From Ruminococcaceae bacterium UBA1438 (GTDB lineage Bacteria > Bacillota > Clostridia > Oscillospirales > Acutalibacteraceae), in the NCBI GenBank assembly GCA_002329285.1, contig DCTO01000099.1:1-21029 (forward strand): a stretch of DNA of 21,029 nt, read 5' to 3'. A model generated the notes under the pieces. It was not told the origin of the DNA. It was given only the letters and a program-made list of their open reading frames with translations, and did no database searches. Of this stretch, positions 1 through 10,304 are shown piece by piece. Position 1 is the stretch's first letter; each line of letters starts with the position of its first letter. The translations under genes were made by a program, and so were the position numbers.

Positions 1-1
1 C

Positions 2-523
2 CTGTTTCTGATAATCTGCGTGATTAATTTTTTCACGCCGGACACCAGCATTTTCTTTAGCCACGAAAGGCGCGGCAGAAGGGGAGAGCCCTTCAGAATT
101 TATAAGTTTCAAACAATGCGCAACAACACCCCCAATTGCGCAACCGGCGAGCTTGAAAATCCGGAGCAGTATATAACCAAGGTTGGCAAAATTTTAAGAA
201 AAACAAGCCTTGATGAGCTGCCCCAGCTTTGGAATATTCTAAAAGGGGATATGAGCTTTGTTGGCCCGCGCCCGCTGATTTCAAGCGAAATCAGGGCGCA
301 CAGAATGAGGCTGGAATACGGCGTTTACCGCTTCCGCCCCGGGCTTACCGGCATGGCTCAGATTAAAGGGAGAGACAGCATTTCCCTTATGAGAAAAATG
401 AAGCTTGATAAGCTTTATTGCGATAACTGGAGCATTAAGATGGATATTGCAATTCTGCTTCAGTCCTTCGGCGTTGCGCTCAGGCAAGAGGGCTTCCACG
501 AGGGCATTTATCACAGAAGATAA
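2..523 (+). CDS. Bacterial sugar transferase (polyprenyl-phosphate sugar-1-phosphate transferase), 5' truncated by window edge
   Basis: The frame is open from base 2 with no convincing start, so this is the C-terminal part (about 173 residues) of a longer protein. It carries the signature of the WcaJ/PssY-type bacterial sugar transferase family: GRRGEPFRIYKFQTMR near nt 77-121, then LDELPQLWNILKGDMS followed by FVGPRP near nt 207-280, and the FRPGLTGMAQIKGR block near nt 332-373. These enzymes move a sugar-1-phosphate from a nucleotide sugar to undecaprenyl phosphate on the inner face of the membrane, which starts a capsule, exopolysaccharide or glycoprotein repeat unit. The segment before the first motif (LFLIICVINFF) is hydrophobic, as expected for the membrane segment before the catalytic domain. 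The family call is secure; the sugar specificity cannot be read. An ATG at nt 20 is only an internal methionine-like codon, not the true start. Confidence 0.9.
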   Translation: MFLIICVINFFTPDTSIFFSHERRGRRGEPFRIYKFQTMRNNTPNCATGELENPEQYITKVGKILRKTSLDELPQLWNILKGDMSFVGPRPLISSEIRAHRMRLEYGVYRFRPGLTGMAQIKGRDSISLMRKMKLDKLYCDNWSIKMDIAILLQSFGVALRQEGFHEGIYHRR

Positions 524-548
524 TTTTATTTTATATTTGTGTAAATTT

Positions 549-601
549 GGGGCTTAACCCCTCAGTCTGCTTGTGCAGACAGCTCCCCTAAAAGGAGAGC
601 C
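549..601 (+). repeat. Three-hairpin intergenic repeat upstream of beta-galactosidase
   Basis: Three inverted repeats stand head to tail: GGGG/CCCC (549-552 with 558-561), GTCTGC/GCAGAC with a TTGT loop (565-580), and GCTCCCCT/AGGAGAGC with an AAA loop and one mismatch (582-600). The middle and last units resemble short interspersed repeats I remember from gut Firmicutes genomes, but I cannot check copy number here. The last stem contains AGGAG (593-597), the candidate ribosome binding site of the next gene, so if transcribed the element could affect its translation. Confidence 0.6.
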
Positions 602-607
602 ATATAA

Positions 608-3682
<3,075 letters not shown>

Positions 3683-3747
3683 TCCGATATTAAATTTGCA
3701 GCCGGATGCTGAATAATTATGCAATTATAAATAATAAAACAACTGTA

Positions 3748-3777
3748 TTGACTTTTTTTGTTAAAAGGTATTATATT
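3748..3777 (+). promoter_or_regulatory. Predicted sigma-A promoter for the radical SAM gene
   Basis: TTGACT at 3748-3753 matches the -35 consensus at five of six positions. The -10 is either TATTAT at 3769-3774 (15-base spacer) or TATATT at 3772-3777 (18-base spacer), each five of six. The region is AT-rich and lies about 50 bases before the start codon, so the radical SAM gene is probably transcribed separately from the beta-galactosidase gene. Confidence 0.6.
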
Positions 3778-3824
3778 TTATTTCGCATAATTTTAATCAT
3801 TTATGATAATAAGAGGAAATTGAA

Positions 3825-5252
3825 ATGAGATCTTTCAAAGAAACTGCAATGAGCATTGCCGTTAAAGAGGCAGTGAAATATGCAAGAAAAGATTTTAATA
3901 AAAATGCACCAAAAATTCTTGCTTTGCTTGAAAAGGCTGATGTTAAGAAGGTTAACCGCTCAACCTATGCAGGGCTTCATAAGGTGCTTGATGATCCGGA
4001 TAATAACTGGATGCGATTTGCAAAAGCACTCATCTGCGAAACTAATGAGGATGTGCTTAACAAAATGATTCCGCCGATGATGAATGTTGCAATCAACAGC
4101 TATGATGTTCGCATGGCTGCAATTGAGAAATACGGCTGCAACATTCCCTGGGCAATTCTTATGGATCCCACCGCTGCATGCAATCTGAAATGCACGGGCT
4201 GCTGGGCTGCTGAATATGGGCATGCAAGCTCTCTTTCCTATGATGATTTGGCAAGAATTATCCGCCAGGGCAAGGAGCTTGGCACGTATATGTATCTTTA
4301 TACCGGCGGCGAGCCGACTATGCGCCGCGCCGATTTAATGCGCCTTTGCCGCGAAAATTCTGATTGCATCTTTATGAGCTTCACAAACGGAACTCTTATT
4401 GATGACAGCTTTGCCGATGAAATTGGCGAGGTTGGAAATTTCTTCCCTGCTTTCTCAATTGAGGGATATGAGGAGGAAAATGATTTCCGCCGCGGAGAGG
4501 GCACCTTCCGGAAATGCACTGCCGCAATGAAAAGGCTTAAGGATAGGGGAATCCCCTTTGGCGCATCTCTTTGCTACACCAGTAAGAACACAGAATTGCT
4601 TGCCTCTGATGAATATATGGATTGGCTTATTGATCAGGGCGTTCGCTTTGCCTGGTTCTTCACATATATGCCAACCGGAAACGGCGCTGTAACAGATCTG
4701 ATGGTTTCCGCAGATCAGCGCGCGCTTATGTATAAGAAAATGCATGAATGGCGCCAAACAAAGCCGATTTTTGCGCTTGATTTCTGGAATGACGGCGAAT
4801 ATGTTCAGGGCTGTATCGCAGGCGGCAGGCATTATTTCCACATCAATTCAAACGGTGATTGCGAGCCTTGCGCATTCGTTCATTATTCAAACGTTAATAT
4901 TAAGGATCATTCGGTTTTAGAGGCGCTTCAAAGCCCGCTCTTTATGGCGTATAAGCGCAATCAGCCGTTCTCAAATAATATGCTTCGTCCCTGCCCGGTG
5001 CTGGATAATCCGGGCGCAATCAGCAAAATGGTTGCAGAAACGGGCGCTTATTCAACAGAAATGCAGCATCCCGAATCTGCAAATGAGCTGTTTGATAAAA
5101 CGGTTAATGCGGCAAAGCTTTGGAAAATCAAAGCTGATGAGCTGTTTGACCGCGATGAATATATCGCAAATCACGTTAAGGATGAAAATATGTATAATTT
5201 CGAAAAGCCCGATGAGGAAAGGGAATTTTCGGAATTTGTTAAAACAGAGTAA
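3825..5252 (+). CDS. Radical SAM protein with auxiliary-cluster cysteines, substrate unknown
   Basis: A 475-residue protein whose CX3CX2C motif (C119, C123, C126 in ACNLKCTGCW) binds the radical SAM 4Fe-4S cluster. The SAM-binding GGE follows in YLYTGGEPT. Further cysteines C330, C346 and C349 (DCEPC) and C390 (LRPCP) are spaced like a SPASM/twitch auxiliary iron-sulfur domain. About 100 residues before the motif form a helical N-terminal extension, and the C-terminal 60 residues are charged. It is a soluble, oxygen-sensitive enzyme by family. SPASM-type members modify peptides, proteins or lipids, but no small precursor peptide gene or other maturation partner is seen beside it, so I assign no substrate. 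The start is well supported: AGAGGA at 3812-3817 lies seven bases before ATG 3825. It appears to be a single-gene unit with its own promoter and a hairpin after its stop codon. Confidence 0.85.
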   Translation: MRSFKETAMSIAVKEAVKYARKDFNKNAPKILALLEKADVKKVNRSTYAGLHKVLDDPDNNWMRFAKALICETNEDVLNKMIPPMMNVAINSYDVRMAAIEKYGCNIPWAILMDPTAACNLKCTGCWAAEYGHASSLSYDDLARIIRQGKELGTYMYLYTGGEPTMRRADLMRLCRENSDCIFMSFTNGTLIDDSFADEIGEVGNFFPAFSIEGYEEENDFRRGEGTFRKCTAAMKRLKDRGIPFGASLCYTSKNTELLASDEYMDWLIDQGVRFAWFFTYMPTGNGAVTDLMVSADQRALMYKKMHEWRQTKPIFALDFWNDGEYVQGCIAGGRHYFHINSNGDCEPCAFVHYSNVNIKDHSVLEALQSPLFMAYKRNQPFSNNMLRPCPVLDNPGAISKMVAETGAYSTEMQHPESANELFDKTVNAAKLWKIKADELFDRDEYIANHVKDENMYNFEKPDEEREFSEFVKTE

Positions 5253-5267
5253 TCATTAATAAACAAA

Positions 5268-5291
5268 GGGCGCATCTTAACTGATGCGCCC
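5268..5291. terminator. Perfect 9-bp hairpin between radical SAM gene and pth
   Basis: GGGCGCATC (5268-5276) pairs perfectly with GATGCGCCC (5283-5291) around a TTAACT loop, 15 bases after the radical SAM stop codon. On the plus strand it is followed by CCAAAAGC, which is a poor T-tract. Read on the minus strand it is followed by TTTGTTTATT, which is better. It may terminate weakly, act as a processing or stability hairpin, or block antisense transcription. Confidence 0.5.
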
Positions 5292-5314
5292 CAAAAGCAT
5301 ATATAAGGATTATT

Positions 5315-5920
5315 ATGATTTTTAAGAGAAAAAAGGATTTTGCCTCCTCCTCTGCGTATGATTATATGATAGTCGGCCTCGGCAATCCCGGCGCAAAATA
5401 TGAGATGACTAGGCATAATGCGGGCTTTCTTGCAATTGATTTGCTTGCAAGGCAACTTGATGTTGATATTAAAAAGCTAAAATTTCACGCGCTGATTGCC
5501 GATGCAAGAATCGGCGGGCATCGCTGCCTGCTTATGAAGCCGCAGACCTTTATGAATAATTCGGGCGAGGCTGTGGGCGAAGCGGCAAAGTTTTATAAGC
5601 TTCCGCCCGAAAGAATTATAATTCTTTCTGATGATGTTTCGCTTGATGTGGGCAAAATCAGAATCAGGCGCAAGGGTTCTGCAGGCGGGCATAATGGCCT
5701 CAAAAGCATTATTTCCCACCTCGGAACAGAGGAATTCCCGCGCGTTAAAATCGGCGTGGGCAAAAAGCCGGATGCGCTGATGGATTTGGTTGATTGGGTG
5801 CTTGGCACCTTTCCAAAGGAGCAGCAGCCCGATTTGAAGGCCGCGCTTGAAAATGCCGGCAATGCCGTTATTTCTGTTGTTGAAAGCGGCGTTGATGAGG
5901 CAATGAATAAGTATAATTAA
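5315..5920 (+). CDS. pth: Peptidyl-tRNA hydrolase
   Basis: The 201-residue protein hydrolyses the ester bond of peptidyl-tRNAs released from stalled ribosomes, an essential cytoplasmic recycling step. Family motifs are all present: VGLGNPG with N24, the catalytic histidine H34 in TRHNAGF, the MKPQTFMNNSG block (74-84), the catalytic-dyad aspartate D106 in LSDDVSLD, and GSAGGHNGLKSI. With ATG 5315 there are about 17 residues before the usual MIVGLGNPG start. AAGGA at 5305-5309 lies five bases before ATG 5315, while the internal ATG at codon 18 has no ribosome binding site, so I keep the longer form. It precedes mfd by 23 bases, an arrangement conserved in many Firmicutes, and the two are very probably cotranscribed. 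Confidence 0.96.
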   Translation: MIFKRKKDFASSSAYDYMIVGLGNPGAKYEMTRHNAGFLAIDLLARQLDVDIKKLKFHALIADARIGGHRCLLMKPQTFMNNSGEAVGEAAKFYKLPPERIIILSDDVSLDVGKIRIRRKGSAGGHNGLKSIISHLGTEEFPRVKIGVGKKPDALMDLVDWVLGTFPKEQQPDLKAALENAGNAVISVVESGVDEAMNKYN

Positions 5921-5943
5921 ACAACAGGAGATAGATATTCATT

Positions 5944-8900
5944 ATGTCTTGCTTTTCAAAAATGTTTGAAAAGAGCAATGAATTTTCAAGCCTCGCAAAG
6001 AGCATAACCCCGGGGGGTATGCCTTGCGGGGCCATCGGTGTTTCCGATGCCGTAAAGGCGCATTTAATTCATTCTCTTATGCAGGAAAAGGGGGAGCGAG
6101 CTTTAATCCTTATGCCCGATGAAACCTCCGCAATAAGAATGAGCGAAAATTTAAGCGCAGTGCAATCCGGCGTTTTATATTATCCCTCCCGTGAATTCAC
6201 CTTTCAGGAGGTGGCGGGCATTTCACGCGATTTTGAGCACATCCGTCTCGGCGCACTTTCAAAAATTCTTAATGAGGAATACACGGCGGTGGTCTGCTCC
6301 GTCAGCGCGGCGTGCCAGCTCACTATGCCGCCCGCAGAGCTGAAAAGGCGCACAAGGCAAATCGCCGTCGGCGAAATGCTTAATCTTGAAGAGCTGATTT
6401 CATTCCTCGTTTTTGCGGGTTATTCCCGTTATGAGCAGGTTGAGGGTACTTCGCAGTTTGCCGTCAGGGGCGGGATAATTGATATTTTCCCGCCAAGCCT
6501 TAAGGAGCCTGTAAGAATTGAGCTCTGGGGCGATGCCGTGGATACTATTGCAAGCTTTGATATTGCCACTCAGCGCCGCACGGGCAAGCTTTCGCTGATT
6601 GAAATTGCGCCTTCAACTGAGGTTCTGTTTGAATCAAACGAAGCGCTTGCAAAAAAGCTTGAAGCCCTTGCTAAATCACTTCAGGGTAAGGCAATCAAGG
6701 CAAGGGAAGCTCTTTATGCTGATTGCGATTTGCTGCGAGACGGTTCCTCACTCATCTGCTATGATAAATACCTGCCGCTAGCTTATGACAGCAAGGGGAT
6801 TTTTGATTATTTTTCAGGGCTTCTTTTCGTTTGCGAAAGCGCAAAGGTTAAGGAGAGAATTAATGCCTCCGAAAAGCTAATGCAGGAGCAGGTTAAATGG
6901 TTGCTTGAAAGCGGCGTGCTCTGCAAGGGGATTGATAAATTTCAGCTTACCTTTGATGAGCTTCGCGATATATATAATGAAAGCGGCGCGGTTTATCTTG
7001 ATTCGCTTCCGCGCGGCTCGTTTGACACCCCTGTGGCGCAGCTTTCAAGCTTTCACGTTCAAAGCTTTAATGCCTGGAACGGCACGGTTGCGCAGCTTAA
7101 AGAGGATGTTTTGCCCCTGCTCAAAAGCGGCTACACCGTTTGCGTTATGGCAGGCACAACCAGAAGCGCAAAGGCGCTTGCCGATGATTTGATTGATGAC
7201 GGTATAAACGCTTATTTCACCGCGGGTTATCCTATGGAATTTCCGCCGGGCGCGGTAACGGTAACTACGGGAACAATTAATGCCGGCTTTCAGCTTTCGG
7301 AAATTAAGTTTGCGCTTATAACGCATCTGAAATCGCTTCAGCAAAAAAAGAAGCGCAAAAAGGTTAATTCCCAAAATGCAATTCATTCGCTTGATGAGCT
7401 TGCCGTGGGCGATTATATCGTTCACAATGTTCACGGCATCGGCGTTTTTGAGGGCATTCACGCGCTTGAGCTCAACAAGGTTAAAAAGGATTACATCAAG
7501 ATTTCCTATGCGAAGGGGGACACGCTTTATGTTCCCGTCACACAGCTTGATTTGGTTTCAAAATATATCGGGCCCGGGGAGAATAATAACGTTAAGGTTA
7601 ACCGCCTCGGCGGTGCTGAATGGAAAAAGGCAAAGGCAAGGGTGCGCTCTTCCGTTAAGGATATGGCGAAGGAGCTGATTGCCCTTTATGCAAAAAGGAT
7701 GAGCACAAAGGGCTATGCCTTTTCACAGGATACGGATCTCCAGCGCGATTTTGAGCTGCGCTTTGCTTATGATGAAACGGATGATCAGCTTCGCTGCGCA
7801 CAGGAGATTAAACAGGATATGGAGCGCCCCGTGCCGATGGAGCGCCTGCTTTGCGGCGATGTCGGCTTCGGAAAAACAGAGGTTGCCCTGCGCGCCGCCT
7901 TTAAATGTATTTCGGAGGGCAAGCAGTGCGCCGTTCTCGTTCCCACAACGGTGCTTGCAATGCAGCATTTTAACACCGCAAGGGAAAGAATGGAGGCATT
8001 CCCCGTCAGGGTTGAAATGCTTTCCCGCTTCGTATCTCTGACGAAGCAACGAGAGGTTTTAAAGAGCCTGCGCGAGGGCAGGGTGGATCTGCTTATCGGC
8101 ACTCATCGCATAATCAGCAAGGATATCGCCTTTAAGGATTTGGGGCTTCTGATTGTTGATGAGGAGCAGCGCTTCGGCGTTGCCCAAAAGGAAAAGATTA
8201 AGGAAAAGTTTCCGCGCGTTGACGTGCTCACTCTTTCTGCAACCCCGATTCCCAGAACTCTTAATATGGCGCTTTCGGGAATCCGTGATATGAGCCTGAT
8301 TGAGGAGGCCCCCGGAGACAGATATCCCGTGCAAACCTATGTGCTGGAATATGATTTCGGCATAATAATTGAGGCTCTGCAAAAGGAGCTTGCTCGCGGC
8401 GGTCAGGCTTATTATTTGCATAATAATATTGAAACAATTGATCATATTGCCGTCAGAATTAAAAATGAAATTCCTGATGCGCGTGTCGGCATTGCTCACG
8501 GCAGAATGACGGAGGAACAGCTTTCCGATGTCTGGGCGCAGCTGATTAACGGGGATATTGATATTCTCGTTTGCACAACGATTATTGAAACCGGCGTTGA
8601 CGTTGCCAACGTTAACACGCTGATAATTGAAAATGCAGACAGAATGGGTCTTGCCCAGCTTCATCAGATTCGCGGCAGGGTTGGCAGAAGCTCCCGCCGC
8701 GCATATGCTTATCTCACCTTCACCCGCGGCAAGGAGCTTTCCGATATTGCCACAAAGCGCCTTGAGGCAATCCGAGAATACACGGAATTCGGCTCCGGCT
8801 TCAAAATTGCAATGCGCGATCTGGAAATCAGGGGCGCGGGCTCGCTTCTCGGCAACCGCCAGCACGGGCATATGGAGGCTGTTGGCTATGATATGTATCT

Positions 8901-9405
8901 CAAGCTCCTCGGCGAGGCCGTTGCAGAGGAAAAGGGCGAAATCAGAGAGGGCGAGGAAAAGCCCGAATGTCTGATTGATTTGCCCGTTGAGGCGCATATT
9001 CCTGAGGATTATATTGCCTCAACTCCGCAGCGCCTTTCAATTTATAAGCGCATTGCCGCAATCAGAAATGATGCGGATGCAAAGGATGTTTATGATGAGC
9101 TTAAGGACCGCTTCGGCACTCCGCCGGAGGCGATTATGGGGCTTGTTGAAATATCACTTCTGCGAAACAGCGCCGCCAATCTCGGCATTTATGAAATTTC
9201 ACAGAAAAACGGCTCCGTTTTGCTTTATATGAATGAGCCGGATCTGAAATATGTTATGGCGCTCAACCGTGAAATGAAGGGCAGAGTGCTGCTTTCGGCG
9301 GCAAAGAAAGCAAACATTGCCGTTAAATTGGGTATGGAAGCTCCTCTTGAAACCGTTCGCAACTGCCTTGATATTATGCAGCAGGTTAGCAGCGAAAAAC
9401 AATAA
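5944..9405 (+). CDS. mfd: Transcription-repair coupling factor Mfd
   Basis: This 1153-residue protein displaces RNA polymerase stalled at DNA lesions and recruits UvrA for nucleotide excision repair. The order is typical. A UvrB-like N-terminal half (about 20-330, with QFAVRGGIIDIFPP and RIELWGD) is followed by a CarD-like RNA-polymerase-interaction domain beginning near 486 (DYIVHNVHGIGVFEG). A RecG/RecA-like translocase comes next, with Walker A GDVGFGKT (K644), DEEQ box D739-Q742, SATPIPRT, and motif VI HQIRGRVGRSSRRAYAYL. The TRCF/D7 C-terminal domain spans about 985-1090. The length is close to that of B. subtilis Mfd. AGGAG at 5926-5930 lies 13 bases from ATG 5944, which is long but is the best site; the N-terminal sequence after it looks normal. 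It is the last gene of the pth-mfd unit, and a terminator hairpin sits 25 bases after the stop. Confidence 0.97.
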   Translation: MSCFSKMFEKSNEFSSLAKSITPGGMPCGAIGVSDAVKAHLIHSLMQEKGERALILMPDETSAIRMSENLSAVQSGVLYYPSREFTFQEVAGISRDFEHIRLGALSKILNEEYTAVVCSVSAACQLTMPPAELKRRTRQIAVGEMLNLEELISFLVFAGYSRYEQVEGTSQFAVRGGIIDIFPPSLKEPVRIELWGDAVDTIASFDIATQRRTGKLSLIEIAPSTEVLFESNEALAKKLEALAKSLQGKAIKAREALYADCDLLRDGSSLICYDKYLPLAYDSKGIFDYFSGLLFVCESAKVKERINASEKLMQEQVKWLLESGVLCKGIDKFQLTFDELRDIYNESGAVYLDSLPRGSFDTPVAQLSSFHVQSFNAWNGTVAQLKEDVLPLLKSGYTVCVMAGTTRSAKALADDLIDDGINAYFTAGYPMEFPPGAVTVTTGTINAGFQLSEIKFALITHLKSLQQKKKRKKVNSQNAIHSLDELAVGDYIVHNVHGIGVFEGIHALELNKVKKDYIKISYAKGDTLYVPVTQLDLVSKYIGPGENNNVKVNRLGGAEWKKAKARVRSSVKDMAKELIALYAKRMSTKGYAFSQDTDLQRDFELRFAYDETDDQLRCAQEIKQDMERPVPMERLLCGDVGFGKTEVALRAAFKCISEGKQCAVLVPTTVLAMQHFNTARERMEAFPVRVEMLSRFVSLTKQREVLKSLREGRVDLLIGTHRIISKDIAFKDLGLLIVDEEQRFGVAQKEKIKEKFPRVDVLTLSATPIPRTLNMALSGIRDMSLIEEAPGDRYPVQTYVLEYDFGIIIEALQKELARGGQAYYLHNNIETIDHIAVRIKNEIPDARVGIAHGRMTEEQLSDVWAQLINGDIDILVCTTIIETGVDVANVNTLIIENADRMGLAQLHQIRGRVGRSSRRAYAYLTFTRGKELSDIATKRLEAIREYTEFGSGFKIAMRDLEIRGAGSLLGNRQHGHMEAVGYDMYLKLLGEAVAEEKGEIREGEEKPECLIDLPVEAHIPEDYIASTPQRLSIYKRIAAIRNDADAKDVYDELKDRFGTPPEAIMGLVEISLLRNSAANLGIYEISQKNGSVLLYMNEPDLKYVMALNREMKGRVLLSAAKKANIAVKLGMEAPLETVRNCLDIMQQVSSEKQ

Positions 9406-9430
9406 AGCATCATAAATGAATAAAAATTAA

Positions 9431-9464
9431 CGCCTCGGTTAATAATATAGCCGAGGTGTTTTTT
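9431..9464 (+). terminator. Intrinsic terminator of mfd that also contains the next gene's Shine-Dalgarno
   Basis: CGCCTCGG (9431-9438) pairs with CCGAGGTG (9451-9458), eight base pairs including one G-T, around a 12-base loop. TTTTTT (9459-9464) follows directly, so this is a standard Rho-independent terminator shape. The 3' arm includes GAGGTG (9453-9458), which is the ribosome binding site for ATG 9465, and the T-run is its spacer. Folding therefore both ends mfd transcripts and hides the next gene's initiation site. Confidence 0.85.
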
Positions 9465-10160
9465 ATGTCTTGGAATTTTAAAGCAAAAAAGGATAACAGG
9501 AATTTAAAGGCTTTGTTTTCCGTTATCTGTGTTTCTGTTATTGCCCTCGGTGCGGCAGTTTATTTCACCACAAAGCCGGCAAATGATGTTAGTGAAAATA
9601 CAACCATGGTTGAAACCACCGCCGTTCAGCGCAGTGTAACCGTTGTTGAAACCACAACTGAGGCAACCACCGCCGCCACAGAACCGGAAACGGAGGCCGA
9701 GGCTGAAACTGAGCCGGCCTCAATGCCGCTCAGTGATACAAACACGCCGTATAAAAGCTTTTATCAATATCCGCTTTCAGAGGCGGTTGTTGCCGGCTAT
9801 TCGCAGGAGCTTGTCAAGAATGAAACTATGGGCGATTTCCGCAGTCATCCCGCGGTTGATTTTAAGGGTGAGGCAGGCGATGATGTGCTTTCAATAAATG
9901 AGGGCATTGTGCTGAGCGTTTATAACAACAGCCTGCTCGGAATGGTTGTTGAAATAGACCACGGCGGCACCTTGGTTGCAAAATATTGCGGGTTGGAAAC
10001 CGTTGCCGTTTCAGAGGGCGATGAGGTGCAAATGGGGCAGCTTGTGGGTACGCTCGGCTCCGTTCCTTTTGAAAAGGCCTCCGGTGCGCATCTTCATTTT
10101 GAAACAAAGCTCGGCGGCGAATATGTTGACCCGCTTTCGGTTATGGGCAAAACTGAATAA
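9465..10160 (+). CDS. Membrane-anchored M23 (LytM) family protein, SpoIIQ-like
   Basis: I start this at ATG 9465 (231 residues), six bases after GAGGTG; the GTG at 9456 in the same frame is part of that ribosome binding site. A short basic N-terminus is followed by one membrane helix (about 16-34), a Thr/Glu/Ala-rich extracytoplasmic linker (about 40-90), and a LytM/M23 domain (about 95-228). The zinc ligands appear intact: H128 and D132 in HPAVD, and H209/H211 in HLHF. The segment SLLGMVVEIDHGG and the ending HLHFETKLGGEYVDPL resemble SpoIIQ, the forespore-side partner of the SpoIIIAH channel in sporulating Firmicutes. B. subtilis SpoIIQ has a degenerate metal site, whereas clostridial versions keep it. 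It could instead be a generic cell-wall endopeptidase. No sigma-F-like promoter was found in front of it. Confidence 0.8.
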   Translation: MSWNFKAKKDNRNLKALFSVICVSVIALGAAVYFTTKPANDVSENTTMVETTAVQRSVTVVETTTEATTAATEPETEAEAETEPASMPLSDTNTPYKSFYQYPLSEAVVAGYSQELVKNETMGDFRSHPAVDFKGEAGDDVLSINEGIVLSVYNNSLLGMVVEIDHGGTLVAKYCGLETVAVSEGDEVQMGQLVGTLGSVPFEKASGAHLHFETKLGGEYVDPLSVMGKTE

Positions 10161-10200
10161 ATTTTGGCCAAGCAATAGTGAAAACGCAATAATTCGCTTA

Positions 10201-10230
10201 AAGAGCGGCAGGAAACATCCTGCCGCTCTT
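10201..10230. terminator. 12-bp hairpin between convergent genes
   Basis: AAGAGCGGCAGG (10201-10212) and CCTGCCGCTCTT (10219-10230) form a perfect 12-bp stem around an AAACAT loop. It lies between the convergent M23 gene (+) and the low-complexity membrane protein gene (-), 40 bases from one stop codon and 74 from the other. Neither side has a long T-run directly after the stem. GCTGTTCTGTTTT lies further along on the plus side. A bidirectional terminator is the likeliest role. Confidence 0.6.
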
Positions 10231-10304
10231 GCTGTGCGTGGCTGTTCTGTTTTAATATAGACGGAGAGATGTGGAAGGGAGAAGGTTAATGCCACGCAAC
10301 AGTC

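Noticed and set aside
3683..3747. A terminator for the beta-galactosidase gene
   Set aside because: Only a 4-bp stem (CAGC/GCTG near 3699-3711) and an AT-rich palindrome are present, with no T-run; this is not enough to call a terminator.
8059..8997. A 312-codon minus-strand open frame opposite mfd
   Set aside because: It lies wholly inside the clear mfd coding sequence, has a low-complexity His/Ala/Asn-rich translation with no motif, and has no supporting ribosome binding site. It is a by-product of mfd codon bias.
9456..9458. GTG at 9456 as the start of the M23 gene
   Set aside because: It lies within the terminator 3' arm, has no ribosome binding site of its own, and is itself part of GAGGTG, which is ideally placed for ATG 9465.
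9400..9464. A sigma-F or sigma-G promoter in front of the SpoIIQ-like gene
   Set aside because: GCATC at 9407-9411 resembles part of a -35, but no matching -10 lies at the right distance.
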